This document shows positions 8,756-17,871 of a DNA stretch of 42,035 bases, piece by piece. Each line of letters starts with the position of its first letter. Position 1 is the stretch's first letter. The translations under genes were made by a program, and so were the position numbers. Source of the stretch: Mageeibacillus sp. UBA5770 (GTDB taxonomy: Bacteria > Bacillota_A > Clostridia > Saccharofermentanales > Saccharofermentanaceae); NCBI GenBank assembly GCA_002418705.1, contig DIEQ01000010.1, positions 40,854 through 82,888 of the forward strand, read 5' to 3'. The notes beneath the pieces are model-generated. The model did not search any database. It was not told the origin of the DNA and was given only the letters and a program-made list of their open reading frames with translations.

Positions 8756-9481
8756 TCATGAATCAAACCTGACAATCCAGGCGTCCCCGATATAATCGCC
8801 GATAATTTTGGCAGAGAGATTGAACCAGCTCTTACACTGGTCAAGGAGCACCGAGTCCCCCGTAACAATACGCTCCATATTCGCAATAACAACATCCGCA
8901 TTCGGCACAAGTTCAACCTCGACCGGGATATCCCAATTTGCGGCATGTTCCAGAATTCTGCTTCTGAGGCGTCCTGAATTTGACACCGGTTTGTCCAGAT
9001 AGAAGACGGCTTTGGGTACCTGCAGTTCCCTGAAGCACTTCCCTATTAGTTCAAGGGCCTTATCCGTATTCTCAATCAGGCTGTAGGTTCCCCTTAAGCC
9101 AGCCAGATCCCTGAAAACGCCATCCTTTCCTAAGATGATAAGACTCCCGGAGAGGGCTACTTCCAGAATGATGATCAGGTTGAATCCATCAATATAAAGA
9201 CAGCCGTCTTTTGCCGCTTCAGGCGGGAGCTGACTTGCCTTTCTATTATTATATTGCAGCACAGAGCATGCGGCGCGCTGGAGGGCGTTGCGCTGCCGTG
9301 TTAACAGCTGATAGTGGCTTCCGACGAACTCCACAGCCGGTTCCACGCGATAACCCCGGTCGAGCAGCCACTGGATATCTTCGCCGGCTGTGCACAGGCG
9401 CACCAAAGCCTCCTCGCAGAACCAGATTCGGTCATCCTGGTCGTATCCGCGTCTTGTTGATTTGGGAGACAAAGGTATCAC
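8756..9481 (-). CDS. DUF434/DUF5616-type protein, function unknown
   Basis: A 241-residue protein recognised by the DUF434 region at the N-terminus (LLDRGYRVEPAVEFVGSHY, then a LLTRQRNAL.RAACS segment) and a second domain beginning at the YIDGFNLII segment, with NTDKALELI and AVFYLDKPVSNSG. The second domain carries several conserved acidic residues (IDGFN, YLDKPVSNSGR, NADVVIAN), reminiscent of a nuclease-like PIN or NYN fold; that reading is inference. The annotated start is a GTG overlapping the GNAT stop (GTGA). A TTG at 9472 lies eight bases past AGGAG and may be the true start. The gene follows GH2 and GNAT in the same direction. Confidence 0.75.
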   Translation of the reverse strand: MIPLSPKSTRRGYDQDDRIWFCEEALVRLCTAGEDIQWLLDRGYRVEPAVEFVGSHYQLLTRQRNALQRAACSVLQYNNRKASQLPPEAAKDGCLYIDGFNLIIILEVALSGSLIILGKDGVFRDLAGLRGTYSLIENTDKALELIGKCFRELQVPKAVFYLDKPVSNSGRLRSRILEHAANWDIPVEVELVPNADVVIANMERIVTGDSVLLDQCKSWFNLSAKIIGDYIGDAWIVRFDS

Positions 9482-10023
9482 TCCTTCCTCTCTAAAAACT
9501 CATCCTTTGTGATCGAATAGCAGACGTCATCATAGATCGTTCCGTCAAATATCATGGTTGCCATGCGAAATGTGCCTTCATATTTGAATCCGAGTTTCTC
9601 AATGACTCTCTTAGACTGTTCGTTAAAGGGAAAGTGGTACACGGACATGATTTCAAGATGCAGTTCATCAAATGCAAAGCGCATGACTGCCAGGCAGGCT
9701 TCCGGTACGATTCCACGTCCCCAGTACTCTTCCGACAGCGCATACCCCAGCATCCTAACCTTGCCCTTATCGATGCTTCGCTTCATGTCCCGGTGAATAC
9801 CCACCGAGCCGATAACTTTGCCGCTTTTTTTATCGCACACGGCCCACGTCTCGTCTTCTTCCATAAACATGGTAATTATTTTTCTGGAATCTTCAAGTGT
9901 CTCATGCGGCCGCCAGCCGGCCATCGGACCGACCGTTTTACTCCGGGAATATTCATAAAGATCCTCTTCATCGGTTTCTTTCCACGCTCGTAAGACCAGC
10001 CTGTCGGTTACAAGTGTTTTCAT
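9478..10023 (-). CDS. GNAT-family N-acetyltransferase, RimJ/RimL type
   Basis: A 181-residue acetyl-CoA-dependent transferase. The start TDRLVLRAWKETDEEDLYEY is the usual RimJ/L opening, and the acetyl-CoA loop appears as YWGRGIVPEA, followed by NEQSKRVIEKLGFKYEG, the motif before the last strand. Such proteins acetylate ribosomal protein N-termini or small molecules; the target here is unknown. The ATG follows AAGGAG at about eleven bases. It lies 31 bases after the GH2 gene and overlaps the DUF434 gene by four bases. Confidence 0.93.
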   Translation of the reverse strand: MKTLVTDRLVLRAWKETDEEDLYEYSRSKTVGPMAGWRPHETLEDSRKIITMFMEEDETWAVCDKKSGKVIGSVGIHRDMKRSIDKGKVRMLGYALSEEYWGRGIVPEACLAVMRFAFDELHLEIMSVYHFPFNEQSKRVIEKLGFKYEGTFRMATMIFDGTIYDDVCYSITKDEFLERKE

Positions 10024-10054
10024 CTCTGTGCGCTCTCCTTATATTGATGATTTT

Positions 10055-11878
10055 CTATGTATCAGAAGCAGATATTCTGCGCCATTCATGCCCAATCCGA
10101 TCATTCACAGGCTTTACCGAATCAATCTTCTGTACCTTGCGGTCATAGGTCAGAATTCCGTTCACCTCATCCTCAACATCCGACAGCTGGGTGTAAACGG
10201 CTGCTGACAGGCCCAGCGGGATCGCCGGAATGATTTCCTTCTCGAAAAGCTCCCTGTAGGCCAGTGAAAGCGAGGCCTTATCCGCAAATTTCTTATAGCC
10301 GAAATCCTTGCGGGCTATGAAGTTATGCCCCGGCTCTTTACAGGAATATCCTCCGAACTCTGATAAAAGCACGCACTTCCCCCTATTCGCAGGTATTTTA
10401 AATGCCCTGAAATAGATATGAAGGCTCGTAAAGTCGGAGTTCCCCTGGTTATGCCAGCCGCTGTACCGGTCGATCGTGCGGCTGGAATCCTGCGCCGCGA
10501 CCCACTCACTTACACGGTCGGCATCAAACTGTCCCCATGACTCATTAAACGGAACCCACATGCCAAGCGATGTTGTGTTATACAGATGCTGTATAGTCCG
10601 CTTCGCATCCTCCATATACTCATCGCGCCCCGCTTTTTCCCGGCGCCCGAAAAACCAGTGATGCTTATCCCGGCACGGGATTTTAAGCAGCGATAATATA
10701 TTCATTATCATGAATCTGTCACGTCCCCCGTTCACCATATCCTGCCAGACAATCATGCCTATCCGGTCACAATGGTAATACCAGCGCAGAGGCTCGATTT
10801 TGATATGCTTGCGCAGCATATTAAAGCCCAGGTCCTTCATCGCTGTGATGTCACTGATCATCGCCTCGTCACTCGGCGGTGTCAGGAGTCCGTCCGGGTA
10901 ATATCCCTGATCCAGCACCCCGTTGTGAAAATACGGACGGTTATTCAGGCACAGGCGCGGGATGCCCTGCCGGTCCGGGCCGAGAGAAAACTTGCGCATC
11001 CCCACATAGCTCTTTACAACATCGAGCCCGACGGTGATCTCCACATCATATAGCCTGGGATTTTCGGGCGACCACAATTCGTACCCCTCAAACAGGATAT
11101 CAGCCTTTCTATTATCTATCAGCCCCTGTGCAAGTACTCTTCCTCCCTCGCTTATAGCGACGTGCCCCTGCTGCAAAGAGCTTTCAATCTCCAGATGAAC
11201 CAGACTCCGGTCTATATCCGGAGTCATACGGAAAGCTTCTATATAATCTTCCGGTACACTTTCGAGCCACACGGTCTGCCATATCCCGCTCTGCGGCGAA
11301 TACCATATTGTCCCCCTGTGAAGACGCTGTTTGCCGCGGGCAATATAAGAAGTGTCCGTCGGATCAGTGACCTCAAGCTCCAGTACGTTGTCCTCGAGGA
11401 TATATGGCGTAACATCAAAGGAAAAAGCAAAGAACCCGCCCTTGTGTTCACCGACAAAATGCCCGTTCAGGGTAATACAGCACCGGTAATCCACCGCATC
11501 GAAGTGCAGAAGCGCATGTCCTACGTTAAAGCTGTCCGGCAGGCGGAAAGAACGCCGGTAATAGAGCCGGTCCTCGGGGTAGATAACCTGATCGACCGTA
11601 GACAACGGGGCTTCCGGTGAAAAAGGAACAAGGATCCTTCCCCAGGCCAAAGCCGGATCAACACCTGATTCAGGGGCAGAACTGCATGTTTTCTCTGCAA
11701 AGGCCTCTTCACCCCTGGCAATCGCATAATCCCACCAGCCATTCAGGCATAGATAGCTGTCCCGCACCATCTGAGGACGTGGATACCCGGCAAGCGGAAC
11801 AACGTCCTCCTGCCAATTCAATTGATTCAATAACTCTTCACCAAATGACGTATAGAGTTTTCCTTCAAGTTTGTCCAT
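10055..11878 (-). CDS. Glycoside hydrolase family 2 enzyme
   Basis: A 607-residue GH2 protein with the family's domain order: jelly-roll sugar-binding domain (LCLNGWWDYA, YYRRSF, LHFDAVDYRCCITLNG, GTSG-like GTIWYSPQSGIWQTVWLE), an immunoglobulin-like domain (about 215-300) and a TIM barrel. The acid/base Glu is E446 in WVPFNESWGQFD and the nucleophile is E507 in VLLSEFGGYS. No signal peptide is visible, so it acts in the cytosol on imported oligosaccharides. It overlaps the MFS transporter gene by 14 bases and follows GH127, so its substrate is probably an arabinose-, galactose- or glucuronate-containing glycan; the exact linkage cannot be read from sequence. Confidence 0.92.
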   Translation of the reverse strand: MDKLEGKLYTSFGEELLNQLNWQEDVVPLAGYPRPQMVRDSYLCLNGWWDYAIARGEEAFAEKTCSSAPESGVDPALAWGRILVPFSPEAPLSTVDQVIYPEDRLYYRRSFRLPDSFNVGHALLHFDAVDYRCCITLNGHFVGEHKGGFFAFSFDVTPYILEDNVLELEVTDPTDTSYIARGKQRLHRGTIWYSPQSGIWQTVWLESVPEDYIEAFRMTPDIDRSLVHLEIESSLQQGHVAISEGGRVLAQGLIDNRKADILFEGYELWSPENPRLYDVEITVGLDVVKSYVGMRKFSLGPDRQGIPRLCLNNRPYFHNGVLDQGYYPDGLLTPPSDEAMISDITAMKDLGFNMLRKHIKIEPLRWYYHCDRIGMIVWQDMVNGGRDRFMIMNILSLLKIPCRDKHHWFFGRREKAGRDEYMEDAKRTIQHLYNTTSLGMWVPFNESWGQFDADRVSEWVAAQDSSRTIDRYSGWHNQGNSDFTSLHIYFRAFKIPANRGKCVLLSEFGGYSCKEPGHNFIARKDFGYKKFADKASLSLAYRELFEKEIIPAIPLGLSAAVYTQLSDVEDEVNGILTYDRKVQKIDSVKPVNDRIGHEWRRISASDT

Positions 11879-13172
11879 TTACGTTTCTCTTTTCTGCGTC
11901 TTTTTGTACCAGGATCATGGGGATCAGGATAAGGGCAGCTACAATCCCCGCTGTCAGAAAAACTTCCGGCGTCGGGATTCTTGTTGTCTCCCTGAATTCA
12001 TTTACAAAAGTAATATTGCTGTTTCGGATGACTGCGTTGCCGATGGCAGGCCCGACCGTCATAGGTATCAGCACGAAAAAGATCATCCTGATTCCCTGAA
12101 ACAGCCCGACTTTATCCTGCGGAGTGTTGTCACGTACTGAAGTATTGATGACAATATTCAGAAGGAGGTATCCGCACATCATGATCGTTCCGGCAAGGGC
12201 GACCATCGGTACCGCCCTCATGAAAAAGAGAAGGATCAGGCCGGCGGTAAAAACCGCTACAGACATATAGGAGAAGCGTTTCCGGCCAAACCGGTCGACC
12301 AGGCGTCCAAGCAAAATCCCGATTACGGAACTGATAAGGATCGTTGATCCCAGCACGATGCTATAGGTTAAGGCCGGCATGGCAAGGTAGTGCTCAAAAT
12401 AAATGATCAGGAAAGGCATAAATACCTGCGTTGCGATACCGAAAATTGCCATGCAGACCAGGGAAAGATAGAGACTTTTGTGGGTTTTTATAATACTCGG
12501 GCGAAAACCGTATATGATGTCCGAAAAATAGCTGCCGCGCTGAATCTGCGGGTGCTCTTTTTCGCGGATGATAAAAATACCCGCGGCACCGGCCGCTGTT
12601 ACCAGTCCGCCCAGGGACACAAAGAACAGGGGATAGCCGATGGATTCGATCAAAATACCGGATACACTGCTTACAATAATCATGGCCAGAAGGGGAAAAG
12701 TCGACAGGACGCCTTCCACCTTGCCCCTGTTGCCCGTGTCAACTGATTCCGTGACCCAGGCATTGAAGCTTGCATCGTTGGCTGTCGAACCCATAAATGT
12801 CATGACGCAGTCCAGAAGGATCACCAGCGTAACGGCCGTTGCGACCACACTGGCCGCGGGCGCAAATTGCGCAACATTTTCCCTGGATACAAGTGCAAAA
12901 GAAGCTGTCACCAATCCCCAGGCAACATATCCAAACGAAATGAACAGCCTGCGATGTCCGAGCCGGTCACTTAACGCACCCATCAGAAGTGTCGCAGCGG
13001 TTGCCGTAATTGCACTGGCCGCGACCATCACCGTAATATCGGTGGTAGTCCCCCCGATTTCATTGAAAAGAAAAAGATTGAAGTACATGTTTTCGACAAC
13101 CCAGGCAATCTGACCAAACATACCAAATATAATAACAACGAGCCAGGTTCTTTCAGACACCTTCATTTGCAT
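11865..13172 (-). CDS. MFS transporter, probable oligosaccharide or glycoside importer
   Basis: A 435-residue membrane protein with about twelve hydrophobic segments. Seen: the loop 2-3 MFS motif as GALSDRLGHRRLF and its repeat in the second half as GRLVDRFGRKRFSY. The first helix region FGQIAWVVENMYFNLFLF carries charged and polar residues as in sugar-cation symporters. It lies between GH127 and GH2, overlapping the latter, so it probably brings in their substrate. The ATG follows GAGGAG at nine bases. Substrate assignment rests on context only. Confidence 0.88.
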   Translation of the reverse strand: MQMKVSERTWLVVIIFGMFGQIAWVVENMYFNLFLFNEIGGTTTDITVMVAASAITATAATLLMGALSDRLGHRRLFISFGYVAWGLVTASFALVSRENVAQFAPAASVVATAVTLVILLDCVMTFMGSTANDASFNAWVTESVDTGNRGKVEGVLSTFPLLAMIIVSSVSGILIESIGYPLFFVSLGGLVTAAGAAGIFIIREKEHPQIQRGSYFSDIIYGFRPSIIKTHKSLYLSLVCMAIFGIATQVFMPFLIIYFEHYLAMPALTYSIVLGSTILISSVIGILLGRLVDRFGRKRFSYMSVAVFTAGLILLFFMRAVPMVALAGTIMMCGYLLLNIVINTSVRDNTPQDKVGLFQGIRMIFFVLIPMTVGPAIGNAVIRNSNITFVNEFRETTRIPTPEVFLTAGIVAALILIPMILVQKDAEKRNVNGQT

Positions 13173-13206
13173 AACTTTGGTCTCCTCTTCATATGTTGTT
13201 ATCCTA

Positions 13207-13218
13207 ATAACCGGTCAT
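13207..13218. promoter_or_regulatory. Near-palindrome ATAACCGGTCAT between GH127 and the MFS gene
   Basis: A 12-base near-palindrome with core ACCGGT. The same 12 bases occur inverted at 15211-15222, upstream of GH127, together with a nearby ATCCTA extension in both places. A role as an operator is inferred. Confidence 0.4.
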
Positions 13219-13231
13219 GTAAGCCGGTATT

Positions 13232-15175
13232 TTATCCGGGGGCCGGAAAGTGCGAAATCCGAAGCCGGGTTGTCCCGTATGGAACGAGCGTAATTGTCGT
13301 CGCCTCCCCCATCACCGGCCTGCGCGAAGAAGGAAGCCGTGCGCTATGCTTCCTGATCCTGAAGTCCTCGACATACCTGCCCTTCAAAATCAGGCTTACC
13401 GGCGCGGACGAAAACGGCAGGTGCGCCGGCGGGGTACTGGAAACGCTCTCAATAACAAGCCCTTCATCCCCGGTAAAAGGGGTTACATTGAAGCTGTCCG
13501 ACGTCACAAAACCACGGTCATGGAACGGGTTTGTGCCCTTTATATATATTTCCTCTGCCGAAAGCCCAAGTGCCATAAGAAGGTTCCCATAGTGGATACT
13601 CTTACTCCCGTCAGGATTTGTAACAATGTTAATTCTTGGTTTACAGGAAAGTTCAATCACATCACCCTCTGTCGCAGCAACATGGATCATGCCGTCCGGG
13701 GAAGGTGTGCCGGCTGTCGGCCTGCCGTTATGCAAGACGGCAAAATCCGTATTGGAAATCGGCCGGAAATGAAGTTCGACTTCTCCCGCGGCTTTCACAA
13801 TGGTAAAGAGAATCTTGTCGTCAAATGGATAGCTGCCGCTTTCCCTGACCTCGAGCGGGGCTCCGTTGTGAGCCGTCCTGACCGTACATGCACCGTAAAC
13901 CGGGAATGCCAGCCCTTTCTCATGGCGCAGCGCCAGATACCCTGCAAACAGGGGGAACCCCGCATGCATGTTTGCTGCGCAGCACCCGTAGTTCGGTGCA
14001 ACGCCAAATGTATTTGCATATGAATCCGTATCAAAGAACTGCCTCCGGTTTCTGTCACATGCCACCTGATTTGCCTGCTGGACATATTGATGTGAAGTCA
14101 TATCCGGTGTAAACATAGCCGGCAGCGTATTATAGGCAATAAATTCCAGAAGTTCATAAGCCCATGGCTTACCTGTCACCCGGCCGATTTCCTCAAGGGA
14201 ATACATCATTTCCACAACCGTGCAGAGCTCAATACCCTGGGCAGGATCCGGCCCCATCAGATGCTCGTCGCTGCTGAAAATTCCCGTACTGTTGCCATGC
14301 AGCCTGTACAGCTGTTCATATCCCTTCCGGCTCAGGGCGCAGAGCTCCGGCCGGTCCATAAACGCCCCGTACGTCGCGGGGTATTTGAGTGCCATCGCCA
14401 GGTTGACACCGTGCGTTTTCATAATCAGGGAGATGATTTTCCCGCGGTTGAATGTCAGGATTGCATCGCGCTCCGGACGCGGCTTCTGTCTGAGGCTCTT
14501 CTTGCTGTGGCTGTCCAGGACTTCGGCCAGTTCCTTCCCGGCCTTGAAAAGATTCCTGGATATATAAGCCGTCATGGGCCGGGTATATGGAAAATGTTCA
14601 AACAGACTGAAATAATCATACGAGTATTGGCGGAGCTTTTCGACGAGGTCTTTGAGAAAAGGCTGCGGCCGATACGAATACAGCAGCTCAATCGCTTCCA
14701 TCGCTTCCAAACCGCGGGCGCATGCCCAGAAATGAAGCGGCTGCCGGTCTATATGTTCAAATTGATAGTGAAAGTATCGTTCCATGAAATCCAGGATCCG
14801 GGCATCTTCCGCAGCCCTGAAATAACCGGCAAAGGCTTTGAGCACGATCATTCGCGGCCACCAGTCATAGTTTCTTGCCGGGCCGAAATTCCCGTCTTCC
14901 CGCTGCCCGGCCAGGATCGCCTCGACCCAGAGCTTTACCTGCTCCAGCGCCTTTGGGTCATTCATCAGAAATGCAATGGGTATCAATCCGGACAAATAAT
15001 ATGGCCCTCGCTCCCAGGCTTCCCCGGTACCGCCAAGCCATGCGCTGTTCTCATTCAGGTCGGGAAACACTTCGCCTATATGACCGGTGAGCCCGTCAAG
15101 CTGCGCCCTGAGCTGATCCTTAATCATACCTTCCGGGATAATCGACACAAAGGAAATCTTCTGATAAAGATACAT
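13232..15175 (-). CDS. Glycoside hydrolase family 127, beta-L-arabinofuranosidase-like (DUF1680)
   Basis: A 647-residue protein whose closest recognisable family is GH127, in which a zinc-bound cysteine acts as nucleophile to release beta-L-arabinofuranose. The key residues are visible: ELC (E316, C318) and NYGCCAANMHAG (C398, C399), giving one Glu and three Cys for zinc, with E304 in SSDEHLMG as likely acid/base. The barrel repeats (FWACARGLEAM, YLSGLIPIAFLM) are also clear. No signal peptide is seen, so it is cytosolic. The ATG at 15175 follows AAGGAG by six bases; the open frame reaches eight codons further, but without a ribosome site. It heads the order GH127-MFS-GH2. Other specificities within the clan are possible. 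Confidence 0.92.
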   Translation of the reverse strand: MYLYQKISFVSIIPEGMIKDQLRAQLDGLTGHIGEVFPDLNENSAWLGGTGEAWERGPYYLSGLIPIAFLMNDPKALEQVKLWVEAILAGQREDGNFGPARNYDWWPRMIVLKAFAGYFRAAEDARILDFMERYFHYQFEHIDRQPLHFWACARGLEAMEAIELLYSYRPQPFLKDLVEKLRQYSYDYFSLFEHFPYTRPMTAYISRNLFKAGKELAEVLDSHSKKSLRQKPRPERDAILTFNRGKIISLIMKTHGVNLAMALKYPATYGAFMDRPELCALSRKGYEQLYRLHGNSTGIFSSDEHLMGPDPAQGIELCTVVEMMYSLEEIGRVTGKPWAYELLEFIAYNTLPAMFTPDMTSHQYVQQANQVACDRNRRQFFDTDSYANTFGVAPNYGCCAANMHAGFPLFAGYLALRHEKGLAFPVYGACTVRTAHNGAPLEVRESGSYPFDDKILFTIVKAAGEVELHFRPISNTDFAVLHNGRPTAGTPSPDGMIHVAATEGDVIELSCKPRINIVTNPDGSKSIHYGNLLMALGLSAEEIYIKGTNPFHDRGFVTSDSFNVTPFTGDEGLVIESVSSTPPAHLPFSSAPVSLILKGRYVEDFRIRKHSARLPSSRRPVMGEATTITLVPYGTTRLRISHFPAPG

Positions 15176-15210
15176 TTTGAACTCCTTGCCCGACGCCAAA
15201 GCAGTACAAT

Positions 15211-15222
15211 ATGACCGGTTAT
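15211..15222. promoter_or_regulatory. Near-palindrome ATGACCGGTTAT upstream of GH127
   Basis: Reverse complement of the element at 13207-13218. It lies in the 53-base gap between the c-di-GMP gene and GH127, where an operator could control the glycan cluster. Inference. Confidence 0.4.
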
Positions 15223-15228
15223 AGGATT

Positions 15229-17664
15229 CTACTCGTCTTTTGACAATATCGATTCAACAAATACAGTCGCCAGAAGAGGGTCGAACTGCGTCCCGGCATT
15301 TCTTCTGATCTCCAATATAGCCTCTTCTTTTGTCATTGCCTTCTTATAGGATCGATCCTGCGTCATCGCATCATAGGAATCAACAAGGGTAAGCACACGC
15401 GATATGACCGGTATTTCTTCGCCCGCAAGTCCCTGCGGGTATCCCTTGCCGTCCCAACGCTCATGATGGCAAAGAATATACTCTGCTACTCTGCTCAATT
15501 CAGGTACGGTAAGGGCAATCCTGTAACCGACATCGGGGTGCTTTTTGATCTGCACCCATTCGTCATCCGTCAGCGGCCCCTGCTTGTCAAGTATTCTCTG
15601 GTCTATGCTGATTTTACCGATATCGTGCAAAGTGGACACCAGCTCAAGTGAGACCAGATCATCCTCGCTGAAGCCCAGCGCGCTGCCGAGCCTTTTGGAC
15701 ATCTGAGCCATTCTTTCAGCGTGTTCTTCCGTTTCATTGCTTTTTTCAAACATCGTTGTCTTGATGGAAGAGATAATAGCGCTGTGAAGACTTTTGTGTT
15801 CCAGCAGCTTATGACGGTACATATATTCTTCTGCAAGCTTAACCACGTCGGGAAGCGACTCTTCCGGTTTTGTTTTGGTCGCGTACCCGAGCGAAATGCT
15901 TGTGTAATATGTTTCCTTATCTTCTTGATTTGCATACTCTTCGCAGGCTTTTTTTATCGAATTGATGATCTGATTCGTCATCTTCTCATCTGTCCTCGGC
16001 AAAAGAATACAGAACTCATCTCCGCCTGTCCGTGCAATGATTTCATGACTGCTGCAGCAGGAAGTAAGGATTTTAGCCATTTCAACCAGGAGAACGTCGC
16101 CCTGCTCATGACCAAAAGCATCATTTACAAATTTGAGGCCGTTAATGTCGCCGATTATTATGGACAGGGGAAGCTGGTCGGGCACATCCAGACGTATTTT
16201 TTCATTGTCCAGAAAGGTACGGTTATAGAGTCCGGTCAGAACATCGTGGTAATTCAAATACAGAATTTCTTCTTCCCTGTTTTTGCGCTCCGTTATATCT
16301 CTGCTGACACCGATTAATCCGGAGACAGAACCGTCGGAATCGTAGTAGGGTGTCTTAAGGGTTTCAAGGCAGATTTTCTGGCCGTCCGGATATTCGACGC
16401 TCTCTTCGTTCATTCTCTCGGTGCACTGTGCCAGCATGATCAGATCCATTTCACGGAACAAATCAGCATGTTCTTTGTCAAATAGATCATAATCCGTAAA
16501 CCCTATAATGTTTGCAGGGTCCCTTCCGGTCAGTTCCGCAAATGACTTGTTGCAGCCCACATATTTCCCGTCAATATCTTTGTAGAAAATCAGATCCGGG
16601 ATCGAATTCAATAATGACTGCAGGAAAATCTGCTTATCCTGATATTCGTGATATAGATTTTTATAGTTTGTTTCACTTTCTTTGAGCCCGATTTCTGCAT
16701 TTTTCATCTGCGTGATATCCTGGACCATACAGAGGTACGTATTAATCGGATTGTCGTTCATGCTAAGGGAAAGAACCGTCATATTCACCCATACAATTGT
16801 TCCGTCAGGCTTAAAATACCGCTTTATCATCGAATAGTCGCTGATTCGCCCCTCTATCAGCAGGGCAAGATTATCCAGATCCTCTTTGATGTCATCCGGG
16901 TGCGTGAAATTCTCCCATCCGATTTCGTCTATTTCTTCTCTCGTGCGGCCAAGAATATTAAGATATCTTTCATTGTAATGATGCAGCTCCCGGTTATCCG
17001 TGATGGCAATACCGATCGGTGCCTGTTCAAACATCAGCCTGAACTGCTGTTCGCTTCTCTTCAGATCCATTTCCGTGCGGATATTTCTCTGCACATAGAA
17101 TACGACGATGCACAGGATGACTTCCGCTATCGGATAGAAAACAAGGACCGGAAAAGTGATTTCTTTAAGAGTCTGCAGGATACTGTCGGCCGATAGTGTG
17201 AACATACAGGCCAGCATGATAAGATGCACAAGGAGTCCGAACAGATAAAATTCCCGCCACGGATATTTCTTCTGGCCGACGATTTTCTTGATTCTGAAGT
17301 GACCCCAGATAAGTCCGGCAGATCCTGTCAGAATAGTAACAAGGACACCGGTAAGCTGGCCCGGTCCTCCTAAAACCACTCGATAGATGCAGATAATTAC
17401 AGCCGCGATACCGGTCGGAATAATCCCGAAAAACAATCCGCTGACACTTATCAGAATCGACCTGGTATCAAATATAACACCGGTTGTCGCCCTGACTGAA
17501 TTCATCATCAGGGCTACGCCGATAAAACCGAGAAGCAATCCGAGAAGAGTGTCTGATAAAAGACTTTTATTGGGTTTGGATAGAAAAAGAGCATTATAAA
17601 CAATGCTTATACTAAGCAGAAGTGAGGCGTTAACAATCAGTGCCGCTATAAATTCACTATTCAT
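15229..17664 (-). CDS. Membrane c-di-GMP signalling protein: LytS-type 5TM, PAS-PAS, GGDEF, HD-GYP
   Basis: An 811-residue sensor. Residues 1-195 form a five- to six-helix membrane region resembling the 5TM receptor domain of LytS proteins (MNSVRATTGVIFDTRSILIS, GGPGQLTGV). Two PAS domains follow (about 205-320 and 350-460). A GGDEF domain has an intact active site (ARTGGDEFCIL, 547-551), preceded by the usual NYHDVLTGLYNR. An HD-GYP phosphodiesterase domain has H680-D681, HHERWDGKGYP (H733, H734, GYP 741-743). Both catalytic centres look intact, so it may make and break c-di-GMP, or use one domain for GTP sensing. An extended -10 lies upstream. The GH127 gene begins 53 bases downstream with no terminator visible between them. 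Confidence 0.95.
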   Translation of the reverse strand: MNSEFIAALIVNASLLLSISIVYNALFLSKPNKSLLSDTLLGLLLGFIGVALMMNSVRATTGVIFDTRSILISVSGLFFGIIPTGIAAVIICIYRVVLGGPGQLTGVLVTILTGSAGLIWGHFRIKKIVGQKKYPWREFYLFGLLVHLIMLACMFTLSADSILQTLKEITFPVLVFYPIAEVILCIVVFYVQRNIRTEMDLKRSEQQFRLMFEQAPIGIAITDNRELHHYNERYLNILGRTREEIDEIGWENFTHPDDIKEDLDNLALLIEGRISDYSMIKRYFKPDGTIVWVNMTVLSLSMNDNPINTYLCMVQDITQMKNAEIGLKESETNYKNLYHEYQDKQIFLQSLLNSIPDLIFYKDIDGKYVGCNKSFAELTGRDPANIIGFTDYDLFDKEHADLFREMDLIMLAQCTERMNEESVEYPDGQKICLETLKTPYYDSDGSVSGLIGVSRDITERKNREEEILYLNYHDVLTGLYNRTFLDNEKIRLDVPDQLPLSIIIGDINGLKFVNDAFGHEQGDVLLVEMAKILTSCCSSHEIIARTGGDEFCILLPRTDEKMTNQIINSIKKACEEYANQEDKETYYTSISLGYATKTKPEESLPDVVKLAEEYMYRHKLLEHKSLHSAIISSIKTTMFEKSNETEEHAERMAQMSKRLGSALGFSEDDLVSLELVSTLHDIGKISIDQRILDKQGPLTDDEWVQIKKHPDVGYRIALTVPELSRVAEYILCHHERWDGKGYPQGLAGEEIPVISRVLTLVDSYDAMTQDRSYKKAMTKEEAILEIRRNAGTQFDPLLATVFVESILSKDE

Positions 17665-17734
17665 GCCTGCAACCTTTGCTCTCTTTATTATTTGGAATGA
17701 TCAGGATGAGGCGGAAAAATTCAGCGTTTCTGTT

Positions 17735-17743
17735 ATTATATCA
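17735..17743 (-). promoter_or_regulatory. Extended -10 promoter for the c-di-GMP gene
   Basis: TGATATAAT on the minus strand (TATAAT at 17735-17740, TG at 17742-17743), 70 bases before the ATG. No good -35 is present at 17 bases, as is common for extended -10 promoters. The same nine bases occur before serC and before the sensor operon. Confidence 0.6.
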
Positions 17744-17871
17744 GTTATTTTCTTTTCGACGTATATTTAGTGTAGTTTCCAGCTTTGCGAGGTGTGGAGG
17801 CCGGTGACTGCGGCAAATTGTGGGAACCTGCAAATTCAAGGACATTAAAATATGACCGGCTCACAGGCAAT

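Noticed and set aside
14261..15214. Plus-strand open frame of 317 codons opposite GH127
   Set aside because: Long only because of the base composition of the GH127 gene; no motif, and the minus strand has intact catalytic residues.
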